Shown one piece after another: positions 30,697 through 40,372 of a stretch of DNA of 59,361 nucleotides (the stretch's first letter is position 1; the number at the start of each line of letters is the position of its first letter). A model generated the notes under the pieces. That model was not told the DNA's origin. It saw only the letters and a list, made by a program, of their open reading frames with translations, and made no database searches. This DNA comes from Facklamia sp050409585 (GTDB lineage: Bacteria; Bacillota; Bacilli; Lactobacillales; Aerococcaceae): contig NZ_JBNUPE010000012.1 of the NCBI RefSeq assembly GCF_050409585.1, forward strand, positions 1 through 59,361. Direction: 5' to 3'. The position numbers and the translations under genes were made by a program.

Positions 30697-32616
30697 CTAA
30701 AATCCTCCAGAGAAAGTTCCACCGCCGGAGCCACCCATCGATCCACCAGAGAAACCACCTCCGAATCCACCCTTATTATTCCCTGCAAAACCACCTTGAG
30801 CTGTTGTTTGAGGGGAAACAGAATGAATAGTTTGAGTCACTTGATTGCGGAATAAAGACCCATAGAAATATGGGTGCGCCAATGTATAGGGCCTGTGCTC
30901 TTGGGCATGAATTTCACTCGGCTTAAACTCCATTTCAATCGCTTTAACAACCCTGTCCGCTACTCCTAAACTAGTTGCAAAGACCAAATATTCTTCCCAA
31001 AGAGGTAAAGAGGCAATTTCTCTAACATTAAAACGCCCAATATCTTTTAACATCTTGCTGAAAGCACGCCATTTATCCCTCATTTCTTGTTGTTCGGTGG
31101 TCATAAGTGGTCGTTTTTTCATGATTATTCGCATATAGATGTATAGTCCAACTGATAAGACTGTTCCAATTCCGATAATCACCCCGATAAGTTTCATTGG
31201 TAATAACCGAGCGATATCCAAACTATATAGAAAGAGTAAATTAATAATAATTCCAGCAATTATTAAAATAAGAGCTGTATTATTGGCCATTTCAATCTTT
31301 CGTGTTTCAGCTAAGGCGTGGCCTAAAAATTGTTCACCTTCTACTGCTAATTTATTTTTAAATCGTAACCAATAACGATATTGTTTCTTACGAAATGAAG
31401 GATTATCTTCAGCTAACTGGTCTAATTGTGCTAAAGTAACACCCGCTCCTTCATTTGCTTGAGTAAAGTAATCCCAAACAAATTTCTCATGCTCTAATAT
31501 ACCCTCAGGATAATCTGGACCCCAGTAAAGAGGAATAATCTTTACAGTCTCAGCAGACTGTTTCTTACCTGGTAGGGCCTCTATTTTCAACCAACCTTTT
31601 TGAACTAAGTGTAAAAGGGTCGCAACAAAGTCATCTTCATTTGGCCATTCACGAAGATATTTAGTTGCCATCTGACCAGGTGTGGTAGCTTCAGGTAGAT
31701 CATAAAAATAATCTGGTACATAAACGGGGTGAGGATTTAACTGCTTCGATTGATGACGATATTTCATTAAACTAATTAAAAGCAATAAAGACGGTCCGAC
31801 TGACCCAAGTATAGCCATTATATAGGCAATCATTTTCATTTGATTTACATTTTGAGCATCTTTTTCGACTTGAGCTTGGGCAGCTGCTAAGAGTTGGTCT
31901 AATCGCTTTTCATCGATCTTATTCGAGTTAAGGGAGGTCCACTCCTTAGGAAACACAATCTGTCCTTCAACAAACTGACTGGCAGTGTGCTGAGGAACGT
32001 CTAGATAGACAACTGTTTTTTGGTCTTCTTCAACAATTTTCACTTCCCCTTGAGGAGCCCCATAACCCCATGCACGAACCTCTTCTTTAGTTTCAGCTTT
32101 TTGTGGCAGTTCAATGCGAATTTGAACATCTGTTGTAAAATCTGAGCGTCCAAATTTTCTAAGGAACTCTGCAGTGTCCTGATAATTGGTGACTAATTGT
32201 TCGAGGGTATATTGAAAAACAAAATACCTGCCTTCTTTTTCTAAGGGATAAAAGATCTTACTTGTAAGTCTACCGTTTTCTTCATGCATTTGATAGGTCC
32301 CTTTATTTTCATTGTCTGCTATGTCTAAAATTTCAATAGAGCTTTCTCTATCCTCACTAACGCCAACCGAAAAGTTTGAAAGTTGATAGCCCTCATGATC
32401 TAAATCAAATAAGACACCGTTCATAAAATTTGCATCATAATATTGATAATCTGTAAATTCAACGCTTCCATCTTCCATTACCTTGGCATTAATGAATTGC
32501 TCAGTAATTGAAAAATCAACTTCTTGTGCACTTATTATTGGGTTTAATGGACAAGCGAAAATACAAAGCGGTGTGACTACAAAAACCAAGATTTTTTGAA
32601 GGAAATGCTTAAACAT
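30697..32616 (-). CDS. DUF2207 membrane protein, Gly-rich tail
   Basis: A 639-residue protein with a signal peptide (about 1-30), an extracellular N-terminal DUF2207 domain (about 32-230; ITEQFINAKVMEDGSVEFTDYQYYD in part), a membrane segment about 262-285, a cytoplasmic region (ATKYLREWPNEDDFVATLLHLVQKGWL in part), two membrane segments about 440-490, and a C-terminal Gly/Ser/Phe-rich tail ending GGGTFSGGF, typical of the family. Function unknown. The start is ATG 32616 with GGGGAGG upstream; a frame opening at 32682 overlaps the preceding gene. It is paralogous to its upstream neighbour. Confidence 0.85.
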   Translation of the reverse strand: MFKHFLQKILVFVVTPLCIFACPLNPIISAQEVDFSITEQFINAKVMEDGSVEFTDYQYYDANFMNGVLFDLDHEGYQLSNFSVGVSEDRESSIEILDIADNENKGTYQMHEENGRLTSKIFYPLEKEGRYFVFQYTLEQLVTNYQDTAEFLRKFGRSDFTTDVQIRIELPQKAETKEEVRAWGYGAPQGEVKIVEEDQKTVVYLDVPQHTASQFVEGQIVFPKEWTSLNSNKIDEKRLDQLLAAAQAQVEKDAQNVNQMKMIAYIMAILGSVGPSLLLLISLMKYRHQSKQLNPHPVYVPDYFYDLPEATTPGQMATKYLREWPNEDDFVATLLHLVQKGWLKIEALPGKKQSAETVKIIPLYWGPDYPEGILEHEKFVWDYFTQANEGAGVTLAQLDQLAEDNPSFRKKQYRYWLRFKNKLAVEGEQFLGHALAETRKIEMANNTALILIIAGIIINLLFLYSLDIARLLPMKLIGVIIGIGTVLSVGLYIYMRIIMKKRPLMTTEQQEMRDKWRAFSKMLKDIGRFNVREIASLPLWEEYLVFATSLGVADRVVKAIEMEFKPSEIHAQEHRPYTLAHPYFYGSLFRNQVTQTIHSVSPQTTAQGGFAGNNKGGFGGGFSGGSMGGSGGGTFSGGF

Positions 32617-32635
32617 TAAAATACCTCCCCTTTTA

Positions 32636-34516
32636 CTAGTCACCTTCTGAAAAGCGACGTAACCAGTTGCCTTTAGGATCAATTAATTCAATCCATTCTT
32701 TAATAGCTGGTTGTAATATATTCGCAACGGACCCTCGGACACGATAAAAATCAGCATTTTGACTTCTACTAACTTTCTCTAAGTCTGCCATATCAAAGTG
32801 ATGGGTAAAGGCTTGTTGAATGGTTGTTGTTTCATCTAAACAGACAGCATAGATCACTATTTTCTCCCACTGATCAATAGTTGAAAATCGCCTTAAATCA
32901 ATTTGATTGATGTTACGTAAGTCTTGCTTAAATAAATTCCAAACGAGTCTTTGTTGATTATTTGATTTTTGATGTTTTTTTTGCTTGCTTAATAAGAAAA
33001 GGAAGACCAATTGAATAATGAGCATACTTGCAAGCGCTAATAAAATCCAAACTAACCATTGACTTCTTTGCTGATTAAACATGTCGTAAGAAATTCCTAT
33101 AGCAAAGAGGACTGTCAAAACATTACTGGCAATGGCTAAAAGAGGTGAAAAATTTTTGTGTTTATTTTTTAAATGATCCGCTGAAACACTTTTCACTTCA
33201 ATGGCATCAGTATATTTTTTCCACAAATCTTGATATTTCTTCTTTATTTGTTTTTGTTGGCGAATTTTTACAATAATTTCTTCTAAAGTTATGACTGCTC
33301 CTTCCTTCATACTTAAGCTAATTAACTCTAATGCATAGCGTTCATGGCTCGGAAGGTGGGTGTATCTTGATCGGTCTTCTAACAATTGAAAAGCCAGAGT
33401 GTAACCGCTTCTTATTCGACTGTGACTCCTATTTTTCATTCTAACCGGAAGAATCTTCAAATACCCTTTTCTTCCTAATTCTAACAGACTAGCCGCTAAC
33501 TCATTAGACCCAGGGGCTTGATCATAAACAACCGCATTAATCAAACAAACATCCATCGGTTCAGGTATCATTCCTAATCTAGTCTTCTCAACCATGGGAA
33601 TTGTGTCGTTCTTTTTATTTAATTGGTAGCTACGATAAAGAAAGAGGGTCGCAATAAGAGGAATAAGAATGGCTAAGAAGGTTCTTAATAATAATTGATA
33701 CTCCTTTTGTTTAACTTGATCAGCGATATCTTTTTGAATTTGAGCTTCTCTAATTTCAATCGATTGTTTCCCTTTAATATCGATTATATTGGTATTATTA
33801 GGAGTAACCGATTTAGGGAAAAACATATGAAGAGAAAGAAGGTCATTATTCTCTGTAGGGTGATTGATGAAAAGATTCAAAGTAAAAGTGGTTTGACCTT
33901 CTTGATTAAGCATTTCGCTGTTTTCTACTTTTCCTCCTTGTAACCAATAAGAAAGTGCTTCCTCCTCAATCAAGCCAGCAAAAGACATCATCAACTTCAG
34001 TTGGCTTTTTCTTTCTTTGGCTGTATCGACTAAAGGAATCCAGCTTCCTTCAAAATAAGCACCATCTTGGTAGTTAGTCACTGATTGCTCCAAATCATAT
34101 TCAATAATATACTCCACTGTATCATTGACAACCGGATAGCTTATAATCAGCCTTGCTTCTTGTGGGGTTTGAGTCATTTGATAGCTTCCTGCTACTCCAC
34201 TAGAAGTTTCAGCAAGATAATTAATGGATTGATCTTTTTCGATCATTCCCATTCGATAAGACGATAAATTCTGATTTTCAGTAGGAATACTTAATTCTAA
34301 TTGATTCAGATACTCAGCCTGGATTTGATAATATAGACGTACTTGGGTCCTACCTTTAGCATCTATTGTCGCTTCAATGCTTTGTTCTTTGACTTCATAG
34401 GCATTTTCTTGAGCAATTACTGTTTGATGCAAAGCTCCTCCAATTAGAAAAACAGAAAGAATGATGCTATAAATTATGTGTTTTCGTAATGTCTGCAAAC
34501 AAAAATAAGTCTTCAT
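32636..34516 (-). CDS. DUF2207-like membrane protein, no Gly-rich tail
   Basis: A 626-residue paralogue of the next gene, with the same plan: signal peptide (about 1-36), N-terminal extracellular domain (YEVKEQSIEATIDAKGRTQV), the shared motif YIIEYDLEQSVTNYQDGAYF (compare QYTLEQLVTNYQDTAEF next door), a membrane segment about 278-297, a cytoplasmic part with AASLLELGRKGYLKI, and two membrane segments about 455-510. Unlike its neighbour it lacks the Gly-rich tail and ends in FSEGD. AAAGG precedes ATG 34516. It lies 47 nt after walI, within the same run of genes. Function unknown. Confidence 0.8.
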   Translation of the reverse strand: MKTYFCLQTLRKHIIYSIILSVFLIGGALHQTVIAQENAYEVKEQSIEATIDAKGRTQVRLYYQIQAEYLNQLELSIPTENQNLSSYRMGMIEKDQSINYLAETSSGVAGSYQMTQTPQEARLIISYPVVNDTVEYIIEYDLEQSVTNYQDGAYFEGSWIPLVDTAKERKSQLKLMMSFAGLIEEEALSYWLQGGKVENSEMLNQEGQTTFTLNLFINHPTENNDLLSLHMFFPKSVTPNNTNIIDIKGKQSIEIREAQIQKDIADQVKQKEYQLLLRTFLAILIPLIATLFLYRSYQLNKKNDTIPMVEKTRLGMIPEPMDVCLINAVVYDQAPGSNELAASLLELGRKGYLKILPVRMKNRSHSRIRSGYTLAFQLLEDRSRYTHLPSHERYALELISLSMKEGAVITLEEIIVKIRQQKQIKKKYQDLWKKYTDAIEVKSVSADHLKNKHKNFSPLLAIASNVLTVLFAIGISYDMFNQQRSQWLVWILLALASMLIIQLVFLFLLSKQKKHQKSNNQQRLVWNLFKQDLRNINQIDLRRFSTIDQWEKIVIYAVCLDETTTIQQAFTHHFDMADLEKVSRSQNADFYRVRGSVANILQPAIKEWIELIDPKGNWLRRFSEGD

Positions 34517-34563
34517 ATCTCACACCTTTACTCTTTCACTACTAATTTTTAAAAAGTTCTCTT

Positions 34564-35451
34564 TTAATTTTTGGGTTTTTTGTTAACAACATTACCCTTA
34601 ATAGCATCCACTAATACTGAGATCGTCTGACCACTCTCTTTACGATAGTAGATTAATTCCCAAGCGGGTAAATATAAATTAAATTGCTTGGTTTCAACTG
34701 AACGAAAATAGCCTAAAGTCATTGAAACTATTTCAGCATCGTTGGGCAAGGTGGTATCAATTCGGTTTTCTACAACAGCAATTACCTCATTGGTTGAGAT
34801 TAATTGTCTTTGATCTTCTAAACGTACAAAAGGCTCTTGATAGGTCTGCATATAAGAAATCATGTCATAATTTTCATCTAATAAAATACGAATCTCTGCT
34901 GTTCCATCAGAAATTGGTACTGCCGATTTCATGGAAGAATCTTCTAAACTTCCCCCTTTTTTAGTCACCATCCGAATGATAATCATTCGCTCTTGCGGAG
35001 AATACCAATGATTTAAATAAAATTCTCCATTAATAAAGTAAGTAGGGTCTTTTAAAATATTTTCATGAATCCATGCAAAATCTTCATTAGTTAAACTGTA
35101 TGTTTCCTCTCCAAGAGAAATGTCTAATTCGACCGGACTTGAGAATTCACTAACCAAGACGCCATCTGGATCAAGTGAAACAATTTGATTTTGTAATTGT
35201 TGTCTTTTACTCCACAATTCATTGTTAGGGGTGTTTTTTAACACTGCCAATTCAGGAGCATTATCGTTCAATTCAACAGCATCCTTGAATTTAATTCCCC
35301 GATCTTTCATTTCCTGAACGGGATTAATTTGAGCTGTCGGGTCTTGAAAGTTGAGGCCAAATGCTCCGCGCTCTACTAGGAGATAGGCTAAAAACATATC
35401 AAAAATTACAAAGAAAACAAGCAATATAATTTGTATCCTTTTGAAATCCAT
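34564..35451 (-). CDS. walI: WalRK accessory protein WalI (YycI)
   Basis: A 295-residue protein with one N-terminal membrane anchor (DFKRIQIILLVFFVIFDMFL, residues 2-21) and an extracellular YycI domain (about 40-290). In Bacillus and Staphylococcus WalH and WalI bind WalK in the membrane and modulate its activity. AAGGGAG precedes ATG 35451. It lies 26 nt after walH. Sequence conservation in the family is low; position plus the opening FKRIQIILL support the call. Confidence 0.92.
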   Translation of the reverse strand: MDFKRIQIILLVFFVIFDMFLAYLLVERGAFGLNFQDPTAQINPVQEMKDRGIKFKDAVELNDNAPELAVLKNTPNNELWSKRQQLQNQIVSLDPDGVLVSEFSSPVELDISLGEETYSLTNEDFAWIHENILKDPTYFINGEFYLNHWYSPQERMIIIRMVTKKGGSLEDSSMKSAVPISDGTAEIRILLDENYDMISYMQTYQEPFVRLEDQRQLISTNEVIAVVENRIDTTLPNDAEIVSMTLGYFRSVETKQFNLYLPAWELIYYRKESGQTISVLVDAIKGNVVNKKPKN

Positions 35452-35477
35452 TTTTTCTCCCTTCTATCCTCAGTCAG

Positions 35478-36902
35478 CTAAGCATTGGTCCTGGCGTCTC
35501 TTTGCTGCAGCATAATGCGTAGACTGCCATCTTTTAATTGATCAATCGAATAGACTTGAGTCCCTACTACAAAAAACCACTTTGGTACCAAATTCACTTT
35601 CTTGAAGTTTTCCATATCTTTTTGCCATTCGAAGCCTAAAATAACTTGATTAAATTTCGAGAATTTGAGATTCTGTTCTTCTAAAAGCTCAGCAATTTCT
35701 GCTCCTGATTCAACAAGCTGAGGTGAAGATAAATCTGAAATGTTTACACCTAAAATCACTAAAGACATTTGTAACTTTTCTAATTTTAATTGACTGCGTT
35801 GCGAAGTGAATCTCAATTTGCTTGCTCCATAATCCGGTAAAGTAGGATCTGAAAAGATAGGCATCCCTGCTAAAAAGCGACGCAAAATCAACTGGTTATT
35901 TTGCTCAGAAAAGACTCTTACATCTTCCCCCCAATAATTAAACCGCTCAGCTAATTCTAAGCTTTTTTGCAATAAATCCTTTTGCGTTACTAAATCCTTT
36001 TGCGTTACTAAATCCTCTTCACTCCTTAAAAGACCGTTAATTTGATTATTATGATGGTTTACAGTCATAATATTGGTGTCATCATCAATCATCAAACTAC
36101 TATTATAAGTATGATAAGAACGCACATTATTTAAGTCGGGTTGAGTAATATCAAAGTTAGCTCCTTCAAATACTGGATCAATAAAATAATTTTCAGGTAC
36201 TTTTTCAAGAGAATACACTTGACTTGGAGAAGCTAAGGATTCTTTAGGCAGATACACTGTGTCTCGATTAATCTCATATTCAGCCATTTCAATTCGATCA
36301 GCAGATCCTGTAGCAATAGCGGCAAACAATTGCTCAATATCTATCGATCGTCTAATTCTCCCTTCCAAGAAGGATTTATTGACAGAATCTACAAAATAAA
36401 CTTTTCCTGGCTTTTCAACGGGAAGGATGACACGGTTGACCTTGAATTGAGTAGATGCACCCTCTGGTATTTCGACCATATCTTCTAATAAAAGTAGCGA
36501 AATTTTTGTCAAATAGATAAATTGGATATGATCTTCGCCCATGATCTCATCCAATTGAATCGGATCAATTTGTGGTTGATTATCCACTAGCACAGTGATG
36601 GGCTCATCAGTTAATTTATGAACTTCTTGAAGAACTTGAGATTGATAAGCATGATAGTACTTACCTTCATTTTTAATAATAAGTTGGTAAGGGGCGACCA
36701 AGTCGGTAAGTTCTAACTGATGCGTTTGAAAATAGGGTTGATCAATCGTTACCTCACCTATCTGCATATCTGACTTAGGTAAATCAGCATATTTTTGATA
36801 AAGCATTTTAAAAGCTTGATTATTAATTAGAAAATAAGAAAAAACAATATTTATGAGAATAGCCACTATTAAAGAAACTGAAATCCAAATTCGTTTTTTC
36901 AT
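35478..36902 (-). CDS. walH: WalRK accessory protein WalH (YycH)
   Basis: A 474-residue single-pass membrane protein (anchor about 6-26: IWISVSLIVAILINIVFSYF) with a long extracellular YycH domain. Its ATG (36902) overlaps the walK stop as TAATG, and GGGAGG in the end of walK is its ribosome-binding site; an in-frame ATG 15 nt upstream overlaps that site. It contains an in-frame tandem duplication (DLVTQK twice) from an 18-bp repeat at 35973-36008. Expected partner of WalI and WalK. Confidence 0.93.
   Translation of the reverse strand: MKKRIWISVSLIVAILINIVFSYFLINNQAFKMLYQKYADLPKSDMQIGEVTIDQPYFQTHQLELTDLVAPYQLIIKNEGKYYHAYQSQVLQEVHKLTDEPITVLVDNQPQIDPIQLDEIMGEDHIQFIYLTKISLLLLEDMVEIPEGASTQFKVNRVILPVEKPGKVYFVDSVNKSFLEGRIRRSIDIEQLFAAIATGSADRIEMAEYEINRDTVYLPKESLASPSQVYSLEKVPENYFIDPVFEGANFDITQPDLNNVRSYHTYNSSLMIDDDTNIMTVNHHNNQINGLLRSEEDLVTQKDLVTQKDLLQKSLELAERFNYWGEDVRVFSEQNNQLILRRFLAGMPIFSDPTLPDYGASKLRFTSQRSQLKLEKLQMSLVILGVNISDLSSPQLVESGAEIAELLEEQNLKFSKFNQVILGFEWQKDMENFKKVNLVPKWFFVVGTQVYSIDQLKDGSLRIMLQQRDARTNA
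35973..36012. repeat. 18-bp tandem repeat inside walH
   Basis: TAAATCCTTTTGCGTTAC occurs at 35973-35990 and again at 35991-36008, with a partial third copy from 36009. It keeps frame and encodes a duplicated DLVTQK. Confidence 0.9.
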
Positions 36903-38752
36903 TAGGCATCCTCCCAATCATCTTCGAACTCAAGCTCAGTATATGGAAGAGAGAAAAGGAATATTGAACCTTTATTCTCTTCACTTTTAACCCAAATTTT
37001 ACCGCCATGAAGTTCAATTACTTCTTTAGAAATGGCTAACCCCAATCCAGTACCTCCCTGTTGGCGCGAACGTGCTTTGTCTACTCGGTAAAAACGATCA
37101 AACAGATAGGGAAGATCTTTTTGCGGAATTCCTAGGCCTGAGTCTTTCACACTAAATACAACATGGTCACGATAATCCGCCAAGGTTACAATTATCTTAC
37201 TACCATCAGGGGAGTATTTCATCGCATTATTCATTAAGTTATCAATCACTTGAGTAATACGGTCTTGATCTATTTCTACATAAATTTCTTTTGAGGTTAA
37301 ATGACGAACAATTTGGTACTTAGGTTTATCTTCACTTTCTAAGGTAAACTCTGCCCGGTCTAGGATATAGTTAACTAAACGCTTAAAATCGATATATTCA
37401 AAGTTTGGCTTCACTTGACCGCCATCTAGCTTAGACAAATCTAGCAAATTACCAATCATCCGAATCATGCGATTAGATTCTGATTGTATAACCTCAAGAA
37501 ACTCCGGAGCAAGCATTTCATCTTTCCAAGCTCCATCCACTAGGGCTTCCGAATAAGACTTGATACTTGTCAGCGGGGTCCTTAATTCATGAGAAACATT
37601 GGAAACAAAGTCACGACGTTCTTGTTCATTTTTCTCTTGTTCAGTAACGTCTTGAATCACACAAACTAGGCCCGTTACAAAGCCTGTTTCTCGCCTGATC
37701 ACTGAAAACTCACATTTTAAAACCGTCTTCATCCCATCGACGAAGCGATTAACCAAAACCTCATGATCCCCTTTTAAAAACTTAGCTAAGGTATAATTTT
37801 CATTAATGCCTAGAGTTTCTAAAATCGGCTGACCTACAGCTTCGTTTTGATACATGTCTAATAAGAGTAAGGCTCGATCATTTACTAAGAGAATATTTCC
37901 TCGACGATCGGTACCAATTACGCCATCAGTCATATGTCTTAAAACACCATCTAAGCGTTGCTTTTCCGATTCAGTCGATTCTTGCGCATCTCTAACTTTT
38001 ACAGCCAGGTCATTAATGGTTACAGCAAGGTCTCCTATTTCATCATGTCCAAAGACTTCAGCCGGAAAATCATATATTCCTTCCGAAATGCGTAAAGCTT
38101 GTTGCCGCATATTTTCAATCGGGGTAGTAATCCCTTGCGAAAGCACAAAGGCTAAAATAAAACCAGCTAAAATGGCAATTAAAATGGCTCTTAAAAAGAG
38201 ATCTGTTACCTTCTCTCTTTGTTCATTTATCCGGTCCATTTCTGTTTGCACAGCAATAGCCCCTAGCATGACGGTTCGATCTCCCTTGTTCGAAAGAATC
38301 GGCTTCACCACATGATAAGGTTGTTGAAAACGAATGAAATAATCATCCTCTAAGGGACGTTGGTTAATTAAAACATTACGGACTAATTCATCATTCGTGC
38401 GAGTTCCAATCGAAGAACGCTCAGCCAAGTCATTAGTAGCTAATAGATAGTCTTGTGAATTAACAATTTGAATTTTAGTGGAATAGGTTGAACTGAAAGA
38501 ATCCAGCGCCTGTTCTAGGCGCTGGTTACGGTCTTCAGTCGTCAATTGTTGATCTTCTAAAATGGGGACAACATTATTGGTAAGAAAATCGATTTGCGTA
38601 TTTATCTGTTCCTTCATTGCAGTAACGGTCTGTGTTTCCAACTGATCAATAAAATAGATACTGACAAACTGAAAAACGATTACTAAAATCACTACAAATA
38701 GCAAGGGAATTTTCACATAAATCGATTGTATCCATAAAAACGAACGATTCAT
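36902..38752 (-). CDS. walK: Sensor histidine kinase WalK (VicK/YycG)
   Basis: A 616-residue kinase: membrane segments about 12-34 and 185-205 flank an extracellular sensor domain of ~150 residues (the two-segment form); HAMP about 206-258; PAS about 265-370; HisKA with phospho-acceptor H388 in VSHELRTPLTSIKSY; HATPase with NLMNNAMKYSPDG, DSGLGIP and GTGLGLAISKEV. It phosphorylates WalR in response to wall state. It starts 11 nt after walR and overlaps walH by one base. Confidence 0.98.
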   Translation of the reverse strand: MNRSFLWIQSIYVKIPLLFVVILVIVFQFVSIYFIDQLETQTVTAMKEQINTQIDFLTNNVVPILEDQQLTTEDRNQRLEQALDSFSSTYSTKIQIVNSQDYLLATNDLAERSSIGTRTNDELVRNVLINQRPLEDDYFIRFQQPYHVVKPILSNKGDRTVMLGAIAVQTEMDRINEQREKVTDLFLRAILIAILAGFILAFVLSQGITTPIENMRQQALRISEGIYDFPAEVFGHDEIGDLAVTINDLAVKVRDAQESTESEKQRLDGVLRHMTDGVIGTDRRGNILLVNDRALLLLDMYQNEAVGQPILETLGINENYTLAKFLKGDHEVLVNRFVDGMKTVLKCEFSVIRRETGFVTGLVCVIQDVTEQEKNEQERRDFVSNVSHELRTPLTSIKSYSEALVDGAWKDEMLAPEFLEVIQSESNRMIRMIGNLLDLSKLDGGQVKPNFEYIDFKRLVNYILDRAEFTLESEDKPKYQIVRHLTSKEIYVEIDQDRITQVIDNLMNNAMKYSPDGSKIIVTLADYRDHVVFSVKDSGLGIPQKDLPYLFDRFYRVDKARSRQQGGTGLGLAISKEVIELHGGKIWVKSEENKGSIFLFSLPYTELEFEDDWEDA

Positions 38753-38763
38753 TAAACTGCTCC

Positions 38764-39468
38764 CTACTCTTGATCTGGGTTCTTAAGAAAATAGCCAACC
38801 CCTCTTCTGGTGATAATATAGGTCGGATGACTTGGTAAATCTTCAATTTTTTCACGTAAACGTCTTACAGTAACATCCACTGTTCGAACATCACCAAAGT
38901 AATCATAGCCCCAAACAGTTTCTAATAAATGTTCACGCGTCATCACTTGGCCAATATGTAAAGAAAGGTAATGTAACAATTCAAATTCTCGGTGAGTTAG
39001 CTCGATTTCAACTCCATTTTTTGAAACAATATAGGCATCTTGATGAATAATCAAGTCTCCCACTTCGATGTCATTATTTTGAGCAGCTTCTAGTTCTTCT
39101 TCTCTTACGGTATTTCGACGTAAATTAGCTTTAACACGAGCAACCAACTCACGGTTTGAAAAAGGTTTTGTCACATAATCATCTGCACCTAACTCTAAGC
39201 CTAAAACCTTATCGATTTCAGAGTCTTTAGCGGTTAACATAATAATTGGCACAGAACTGGTTTTTCGAATCTCACGGCACACCTCGAGTCCCTCAATTTT
39301 AGGGAGCATTAGATCTAACAAAATGAGATCAGGTGATTTTTCAGCAAACTTTTCAAGAGCTTCTTCACCATCATAAGCTGTCTCTACTTCAAATCCTTCA
39401 TTTTTTAAATTAAATGTAATGATGTCTGAGATTGGTTTCTCATCGTCCACAACAAGAATTAATTTCAC
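38764..39468 (-). CDS. walR: Response regulator WalR (VicR/YycF)
   Basis: A 234-residue OmpR/PhoB-type regulator. The receiver domain has the acidic pocket (VVDDE), phospho-acceptor D52 (LLDLMLP) and K101-region TKPFSN; the DNA-binding domain ends in VRRLREKIE and TRRGVGYFL. It recognises TGTWAH-N5-TGTWAH; one such site occurs at 25640. First gene of the wal run, with its own promoter. Confidence 0.98.
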   Translation of the reverse strand: MKLILVVDDEKPISDIITFNLKNEGFEVETAYDGEEALEKFAEKSPDLILLDLMLPKIEGLEVCREIRKTSSVPIIMLTAKDSEIDKVLGLELGADDYVTKPFSNRELVARVKANLRRNTVREEELEAAQNNDIEVGDLIIHQDAYIVSKNGVEIELTHREFELLHYLSLHIGQVMTREHLLETVWGYDYFGDVRTVDVTVRRLREKIEDLPSHPTYIITRRGVGYFLKNPDQE

Positions 39469-39557
39469 GCTGTTTCACTCCTTATCTCCTTCTCATAAAA
39501 AAATTAACGAGGAAGGGTTTATTATTGAGCTTGCGACTCCTTTTTTCTTCTATGCAT

Positions 39558-39585
39558 ATTATACCTTTATCATGTAAATAGTCAA
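39558..39585 (-). promoter_or_regulatory. walR operon promoter
   Basis: TTGACT (39585-39580), 16 nt, perfect TATAAT (39563-39558), minus strand, about 90 nt before walR. Confidence 0.78.
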
Positions 39586-39618
39586 AATACGACACTTTTA
39601 ATTGCTTTGTTTTTGGCT

Positions 39619-40302
39619 TTAAAAATCAATCTTATCTGATTCTTTACGAATCATTAGCAAACCATCTCCTAAAGGAATTAAACAAGAACGGTGTTCTTTG
39701 GAAGTTAAAACTACTTGATGCAACTCATTGAGTTTACGATGAATTTTACGAACCCGTTTGGGAATCTCTTTTTCGTCGTGTAAAATGGTTCCTCCTTGAA
39801 AAACATCGTCAATAATCAAGATCCCTCCAAGTCGCAAAAGACGCATACACTCAGGTAAAAATTCGATATATTTTGCCTTGGCGGAATCCATAAATATAAG
39901 ATCATAAGCCTCATCTAGCTGGGGCAATAAGTCTGCTGCATCTCCTTCAAGAAGTTCAATACGATTATTTAGCCCTTGTTTAGCAAAATTTTCTTTTGCC
40001 CTTTCATACATATCAGGGTAGCGGTCAATGGTGGTTAAGTGTCCATCATTTCGTAAGTGCTGAGCCATTAAACTTGCAGAAAAACCAATAGCTGTTCCGA
40101 TTTCTAAAATGCGCTGGGGTTGAAGACTTGCACATAAAAAATCAATAAACTTTGCTGTTTCATGAGGAATGACGGGTATTCCTCTCTCGTTAGCATAGGC
40201 TTCTATCTCTGCAACTTGTCCTTCAAAAGGCAATTGACCCTCTCGCATAAATTGAACGATGGATTCCATCACTACCGGTCGATGCATCATTTCATTTAAC
40301 AT
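39619..40302 (-). CDS. trmR: tRNA 5-hydroxyuridine methyltransferase TrmR-like (O-methyltransferase)
   Basis: A 227-residue class I SAM methyltransferase. Motif I is ILEIGTAIGFSASLMA; IELLEGDAADLLPQL and DLIFMDSAKAKY hold the metal and substrate residues of the YrrM/TrmR group, and IDDVFQGG follows. TrmR makes 5-methoxyuridine at tRNA position 34 in Bacillus; the general family also includes catechol-type methyltransferases. TAAGGAG precedes ATG 40302. Separated from the CNNM gene by a hairpin. Confidence 0.85.
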   Translation of the reverse strand: MLNEMMHRPVVMESIVQFMREGQLPFEGQVAEIEAYANERGIPVIPHETAKFIDFLCASLQPQRILEIGTAIGFSASLMAQHLRNDGHLTTIDRYPDMYERAKENFAKQGLNNRIELLEGDAADLLPQLDEAYDLIFMDSAKAKYIEFLPECMRLLRLGGILIIDDVFQGGTILHDEKEIPKRVRKIHRKLNELHQVVLTSKEHRSCLIPLGDGLLMIRKESDKIDF

Positions 40303-40326
40303 ATTTTCATCTCCTTATAAATAAAG

Positions 40327-40362
40327 AGTGAACGAGAAGGTCTTTTGACTCACTCGTTCACT
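40327..40362 (-). terminator. Hairpin/terminator after the CNNM gene
   Basis: Perfect 10-bp arms AGTGAACGAG (40327-40336) and CTCGTTCACT (40353-40362) with further GAGTC pairing inside; minus-strand tail CTTTATTTAT is only moderately T-rich. The + strand tail is richer in T. Confidence 0.6.
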
Positions 40363-40372
40363 GCGGTTTGTT

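Noticed and set aside
37854..38315. 153-codon plus-strand frame opposite walK
   Set aside because: Lies entirely inside the walK coding region with low-complexity Ser/Lys composition; walK is unambiguous.
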